Made by a program: the position numbers and the translations under genes. Positions 14,085 through 17,538 of a DNA stretch of 17,538 nucleotides are shown here, piece after piece (the stretch's first letter is position 1; each line of letters opens with the position of its first letter). The stretch comes from Nitrospira sp. (GTDB lineage Bacteria; Nitrospirota; Nitrospiria; Nitrospirales; Nitrospiraceae): assembly GCA_016873525.1 (NCBI GenBank), contig VGXD01000011.1, positions 1 to 17,538 of the forward strand, written 5' to 3'. Below the pieces are notes generated by a model. The model searched no databases. It worked only from the letters and a program-made list of their open reading frames with translations, and was not told where the DNA came from.

Positions 14085-15191
14085 ATGCCCGCCGCAAACG
14101 ACATGCGCCCCGCGCCGACCGCAGGATCGACCAATCTCCTCGCCCTCGATGCGGCATCCGCCGAACGGTTTGCCCTGGGGCTGGGCTGGCCCCGTTACCG
14201 GACCACCCAGATTCTCCGCTGGCTGTACCAACAGCGGGGCCGCGACCTCGACCAGATGACGAACCTCTCGAAGGCCGAGCGAGCGGACCTCGCGGCCGTG
14301 GCCCACGTCGGACGATCCCAAGACAGCCGGATCCTCCGCTCTGAAGACGGCACCAGAAAATTCCTGATCCGCCTCGACGACGGCCTCGCGGTGGAAAGCG
14401 TCCTCATCCCCGAAGGCCGTCGCCTCACGCTCTGCCTCTCCACGCAGGTCGGCTGCACCCTCGACTGCGACTTCTGCCTGACCGGCAAGATGGGACTCAA
14501 ACGCAACCTCAAGGCCCATGAAATCGTGGACCAGGTCCTGACGGTCCTCGACCGGCTCGATCGCGACGAACACCTGACCAGCCTCGTCCTGATGGGCATG
14601 GGAGAACCCCTCGCGAACCTGGACGCCGTCTCGGACGCCATCGCCAGGCTGACCAATGAAGACTGGGGTCTGGGCATTCCGGGGCGACGCATCACCCTCT
14701 CGACCGCCGGGCTGGCGTCCCGCTTGCCGGATGTCGCCGCCCTCGGAGTCAACCTGGCCATCTCCCTGAACGCCGCGACCAACGCACAGCGGGACCGGCT
14801 CATGCCGGCCGTAAACCGGCTGCATCCCCTGGACGCCTTGCTGGCTGCCTGCCGGGCCTATCCGCTCCCGCCGCGACGGCGGCTGACGTTCGAATATGTC
14901 CTCCTGGCCGGCGTGAACGATGCCGACCAGGACGCCAAACGGTTGGCCAAGCTGCTGCGCGGGCTGCGCTGCAAGGTGAACCTTATCCCCTTCAATGAAT
15001 TTCCCGGCAGCCCCTATCGACGGCCCGACGATGCCACGGTCCTGCGCTTTCAAGCCCACCTCAAGCAGGCCGGAGTGGACACCTTCGTCCGCAAGAGCAA
15101 GGGGCGCGACGTGCTGGGAGCCTGCGGCCAACTCGGCGGGGAGCGCGGCCAGGCGCCGGTCGTCTTGACACCGGTGGGAGTCGGTTGTTAG
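14085..15191 (+). CDS. rlmN: 23S rRNA (A2503-C2)/tRNA (A37-C2) methyltransferase RlmN
   Basis: A 368-residue radical-SAM enzyme that methylates C2 of A2503 in 23S rRNA and A37 of some tRNAs. The 4Fe-4S cluster motif is C124-TLD-C128-DF-C131, preceded by LCLSTQVG. LVLMGMGEPLANLDAV, RRITLSTAG, LAISLNA, KVNLIPFNEFPGSPYRRP and the C-terminal VRKSKGRDVLGAC (C347, the second catalytic cysteine) complete the RlmN signature. The C-terminal cysteine and the overall pattern fit RlmN; Cfr is less likely in this housekeeping context. ATG 14085 is used; ATG 14103 is an alternative and neither has a ribosome site. The stop is one base from the next gene's ATG. Confidence 0.96.
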   Translation: MPAANDMRPAPTAGSTNLLALDAASAERFALGLGWPRYRTTQILRWLYQQRGRDLDQMTNLSKAERADLAAVAHVGRSQDSRILRSEDGTRKFLIRLDDGLAVESVLIPEGRRLTLCLSTQVGCTLDCDFCLTGKMGLKRNLKAHEIVDQVLTVLDRLDRDEHLTSLVLMGMGEPLANLDAVSDAIARLTNEDWGLGIPGRRITLSTAGLASRLPDVAALGVNLAISLNAATNAQRDRLMPAVNRLHPLDALLAACRAYPLPPRRRLTFEYVLLAGVNDADQDAKRLAKLLRGLRCKVNLIPFNEFPGSPYRRPDDATVLRFQAHLKQAGVDTFVRKSKGRDVLGACGQLGGERGQAPVVLTPVGVGC

Positions 15192-15192
15192 C

Positions 15193-16584
15193 ATGCGCCC
15201 CGCTCGCGGAGAATCCAGGTCCATGCACGCATGCTTCATCGCCCGTCTCGCCGTCCTCGTCCTGCTCATCGTCCTCGGCCCCGGCCGCGCTTCCGCCCTG
15301 GCAACGGAGACCAAGGAAGTCCTCCTCGACAACGGGATGAAGGTCCTGCTGGTCAAAGCGCCGAAGGCGCCGGTCGTGACCGTCCAAATCTGGTACCGGG
15401 TCGGCTCGCGCAACGAGGTGATGGGACGGGCCGGGCTCTCCCACATGCTCGAACACATGATGTTCAAGGGCACGCCGAAACATCCCAAGGGCGCCTTCTC
15501 GCGCACGATCCGCAAAAACGGCGGCAACGACAACGCCTTCACCAGTCAGGACTACACCGCCTACTTTGAAAACCTGGCGGCCGATCGCGTGGAGCTGGCC
15601 TTGGAGCTGGAAGCCGACCGCCTCCGCGGCCTGCTCTTGGACGAGAAGGAGTTCCAGCTCGAACGCGACGTGGTCAAGGAGGAGCGCCGGATGCGCACGG
15701 AGGACGACCCGCAGTCCTTCCTGGCCGAGTCCCTCTTTGCCCAAGCCTTTCTGATGCATCCCTACCATTGGCCCATCATCGGCTGGTTCCCCGACTTGGA
15801 CGCCATGACCCGCGAAGACCTCAAGCGCCACTACGACGCCTACTACGTGCCGAACAACGCCACCTTGATCGTGGCGGGGGACATCAAGGCCGACGCGCTG
15901 CTCCCGACGATCACGCGCCTCTTCGCCTCCATCCCCCCCAGACCGCTGCCCTCGCAACACGTCGTGGCCGAACCGGAGCAGCGGGGGGAGCGGCGGATCG
16001 TCGTGAAACGGGACGCGCAACTGCCTTTCGTCATGGCGGGCTACCGCGTGCCGAACTTTACCGACGCGGACTCCTACCCCCTCACGATATTGGAATCGAT
16101 CCTGTCGCAGGGGAAAAGCGCCCGGCTCTATCGCAGCTTGGTCTACGAGCAGAAAAAAGCCCTGGCGGTGGGAGCCGAGTACAGCCTTCTGCAAGCCGAT
16201 CCGGAACTTTTCTACTTTTTTGCGGTCGTGGCGCCGGGGCAAAAGGTCGAGGAAGTCGAGCAGACCCTCTACCGCGAAATCGAATTGTTGCAGACCGCGC
16301 CACCGACAGCCCTGGAACTGCAACGCGCCAAAAACCAAATCGAAGCCTCTTATGTGTTCGGCCAGGATTCGAACTTCCGCCAAGCCATGTTGCTGGGCCA
16401 GGCCGAGACGGTCGGCGCCGGATGGCGTCACGTGGGTCAGTTCCTCGAACGCCTCCACCAGGTGACGGCGGAGGATGTCCAGCGGGTGGCACAGCGCTAC
16501 TTCGTCCCGGATGCGCGCACGGTCGGCATCCTCATCCCAACCCCGTCGCCCCAACAGTCGGCCTCAGCCGGCGAGGTTCCGTAA
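15193..16584 (+). CDS. Exported M16B zinc metallopeptidase, catalytic member of a pair
   Basis: A 463-residue insulinase/MPP-like peptidase. A signal peptide is evident (MHACFIARLAVLVLLIVLG, then RASALA), so it acts in the periplasm or at the envelope. The inverted zinc motif H84-MLE-H88 is complete, and the third ligand is expected at E163/E164 in VVKEERRM. The C-terminal half (about 255-440) is a second M16-like domain but lacks the Arg/Tyr pair seen in the next protein. ATG 15193 lies one base after the rlmN stop (TAGCATG), suggesting coupling. ATG 15223, giving a shorter signal peptide, is an equally reasonable start. The substrate is unknown; family members degrade short unfolded peptides. 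Confidence 0.93.
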   Translation: MRPARGESRSMHACFIARLAVLVLLIVLGPGRASALATETKEVLLDNGMKVLLVKAPKAPVVTVQIWYRVGSRNEVMGRAGLSHMLEHMMFKGTPKHPKGAFSRTIRKNGGNDNAFTSQDYTAYFENLAADRVELALELEADRLRGLLLDEKEFQLERDVVKEERRMRTEDDPQSFLAESLFAQAFLMHPYHWPIIGWFPDLDAMTREDLKRHYDAYYVPNNATLIVAGDIKADALLPTITRLFASIPPRPLPSQHVVAEPEQRGERRIVVKRDAQLPFVMAGYRVPNFTDADSYPLTILESILSQGKSARLYRSLVYEQKKALAVGAEYSLLQADPELFYFFAVVAPGQKVEEVEQTLYREIELLQTAPPTALELQRAKNQIEASYVFGQDSNFRQAMLLGQAETVGAGWRHVGQFLERLHQVTAEDVQRVAQRYFVPDARTVGILIPTPSPQQSASAGEVP

Positions 16585-17538
16585 TGCCGACCCTGCGGCT
16601 CGCAACCATCCTTCTGCTCCTCGGCCTCGTGGCGCCTGCCGGAACCCTGCAGGCCGCGGAGATCAAGCCGATCCGCTTCGTCACGCCCAACGGCATGACC
16701 GTCCTCGTGCTGGAGCAACACTTCCTGCCGATCGTCCAGTTCCACGCCCTGCTCAAAGTCGGCTCGGCCCAGGATCCCCCAGGGAAGGCCGGCTTGGCCA
16801 ACCTCGTAGCCAGCCTGCTGGACGAGGGCACCACGACCCGCACGGCCAACCAGATCGCCGAGCAGATCGACTTTGTGGGAGGCGCGCTGGCCGCCAAGGC
16901 GGGAGAAGACTTCACGACGGTGTCGGCCCGCGTCCTCAAGAAGGACCGGGAGTTGGGCGCAACCCTCCTGGCGGACATCCTGCTCCATCCGATCTTCCCG
17001 GAACAAGAACTGGCACGGGTCAGAAACCAACTCCTGGGAGAAATTCAGAGCGAGCAAGACGCGCCGGACCTGATGGCGGGCAAGACCTTCAAGCAGCTCG
17101 TCTTCGACGGCCACCCCTATCGCTGGCCGGTCAACGGCACCGAGACAAGCCTGCCGACGATCACCAGGGCCGACCTGGAGCAATTTTATGCCCGCGAGTA
17201 CCGGCCCAACCAGACCATCCTGGCCATCGTGGGGGACATCACCCTCGAAGAAGCCAAAACCCTGGTCGCGGCGCAGTTCAGCGCCTGGAAAACGGGGCCC
17301 CAGTCGGCGCGCACGGCGGGAGCGCCCAAACTGATCGACAAGCCGACCGTCAAGCTGATCGACAAGGACCTCTCGCAAGCCACCATCATGTTGGGGCACC
17401 TGGGGATCAGCCGCACGAACCCGGACTTCTATGCCGTGACGGTCATGAACTACATCCTGGGCGCCGGCGGTTTCTCTTCCCGGCTCATGGACTCGATCCG
17501 CGACAACCAGGGCCTGGCCTACGGCGTGGGCAGCGCCT
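16584..17538 (+). CDS. Exported M16B peptidase-like protein without zinc motif (partial)
   Basis: The first 318 residues of a second M16 protein, running off the window end. It starts with a signal peptide (MPTLRLATILLLLGLVAPAG, ending near LQAA) and its ATG overlaps the previous stop (TAATG), with GAGG 7 nt upstream. Where an active enzyme has HxxEH, this one reads N73-L-V-A76-S77 in GLANLVASLLDEGT, so it cannot bind zinc there. It does carry R306 and Y313 in SIRDNQGLAYGV, spaced 7 apart like the R/Y pair of known M16B partners. It is therefore the substrate-binding half of a heterodimer with the upstream protein. Confidence 0.92.
   Translation, partial: MPTLRLATILLLLGLVAPAGTLQAAEIKPIRFVTPNGMTVLVLEQHFLPIVQFHALLKVGSAQDPPGKAGLANLVASLLDEGTTTRTANQIAEQIDFVGGALAAKAGEDFTTVSARVLKKDRELGATLLADILLHPIFPEQELARVRNQLLGEIQSEQDAPDLMAGKTFKQLVFDGHPYRWPVNGTETSLPTITRADLEQFYAREYRPNQTILAIVGDITLEEAKTLVAAQFSAWKTGPQSARTAGAPKLIDKPTVKLIDKDLSQATIMLGHLGISRTNPDFYAVTVMNYILGAGGFSSRLMDSIRDNQGLAYGVGSA

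Noticed and set aside
14052..16554. Two frames of nearly 500 codons on the - strand opposite rlmN and the first M16 gene
   Set aside because: They overlap each other and clear + strand genes with intact motifs. Their composition is that of antisense shadows in GC-rich DNA.

Overview
This is a GC-rich bacterial chromosome segment. The gene content implies a Gram-negative cell: a periplasmic lytic transglycosylase, an exported M16 peptidase pair, the end of an HflC-like protein and a membrane-anchored M23 protein. The order zapB-like, zapA, (RNA candidate), rny, ymdB-type phosphodiesterase, xseA, xseB, tlyA resembles what I recall of Nitrospirota (Nitrospira-like) and some deltaproteobacterial genomes. 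That assignment rests on memory of synteny and not on a search. The window is mostly core housekeeping. I see no CRISPR array, transposase, phage gene, tRNA or rRNA.

Layout. Positions 2-241 hold the 3' end of hflC on the + strand. It converges on fhs (formate-tetrahydrofolate ligase, - strand), and the gap between them carries heptamer repeats in inverted orientation. Next on the - strand come an M23/LytM-type protein and cutA, each behind a similar sigma70-like promoter. A gap of about 500 bp (3622-4141) is AT-rich in its left part and I see no convincing gene in it. A single-domain rhodanese follows on the + strand.

Positions 4530-11640 are a long - strand cluster. In transcription order it runs zapB-like, zapA, a 600-bp gap with a candidate structured RNA (possibly 6S), rny, YmdB-type phosphodiesterase, xseA, xseB, tlyA and an NAD-dependent sugar epimerase. 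The cluster is punctuated by a terminator-like hairpin between rny and ymdB and by a near-consensus promoter just before xseB. A Slt-type lytic transglycosylase (- strand) lies upstream of zapB and is divergent from rlmN. On the + strand, rlmN is followed almost without gap by two M16B peptidase genes, the second cut by the window end.

Functional themes are cell envelope and division (ZapA/ZapB, Slt, M23), RNA decay and modification (Rny, TlyA, RlmN), DNA repair (exonuclease VII), one-carbon metabolism (Fhs) and envelope proteolysis (HflC, M16 pair). Several start codons differ from the longest ORF because ribosome-binding sites or promoter positions favour an internal start; these are explained per gene. 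The least explained parts are the rny-zapA gap, the AT-rich gap before the rhodanese gene and the heptamer repeats.
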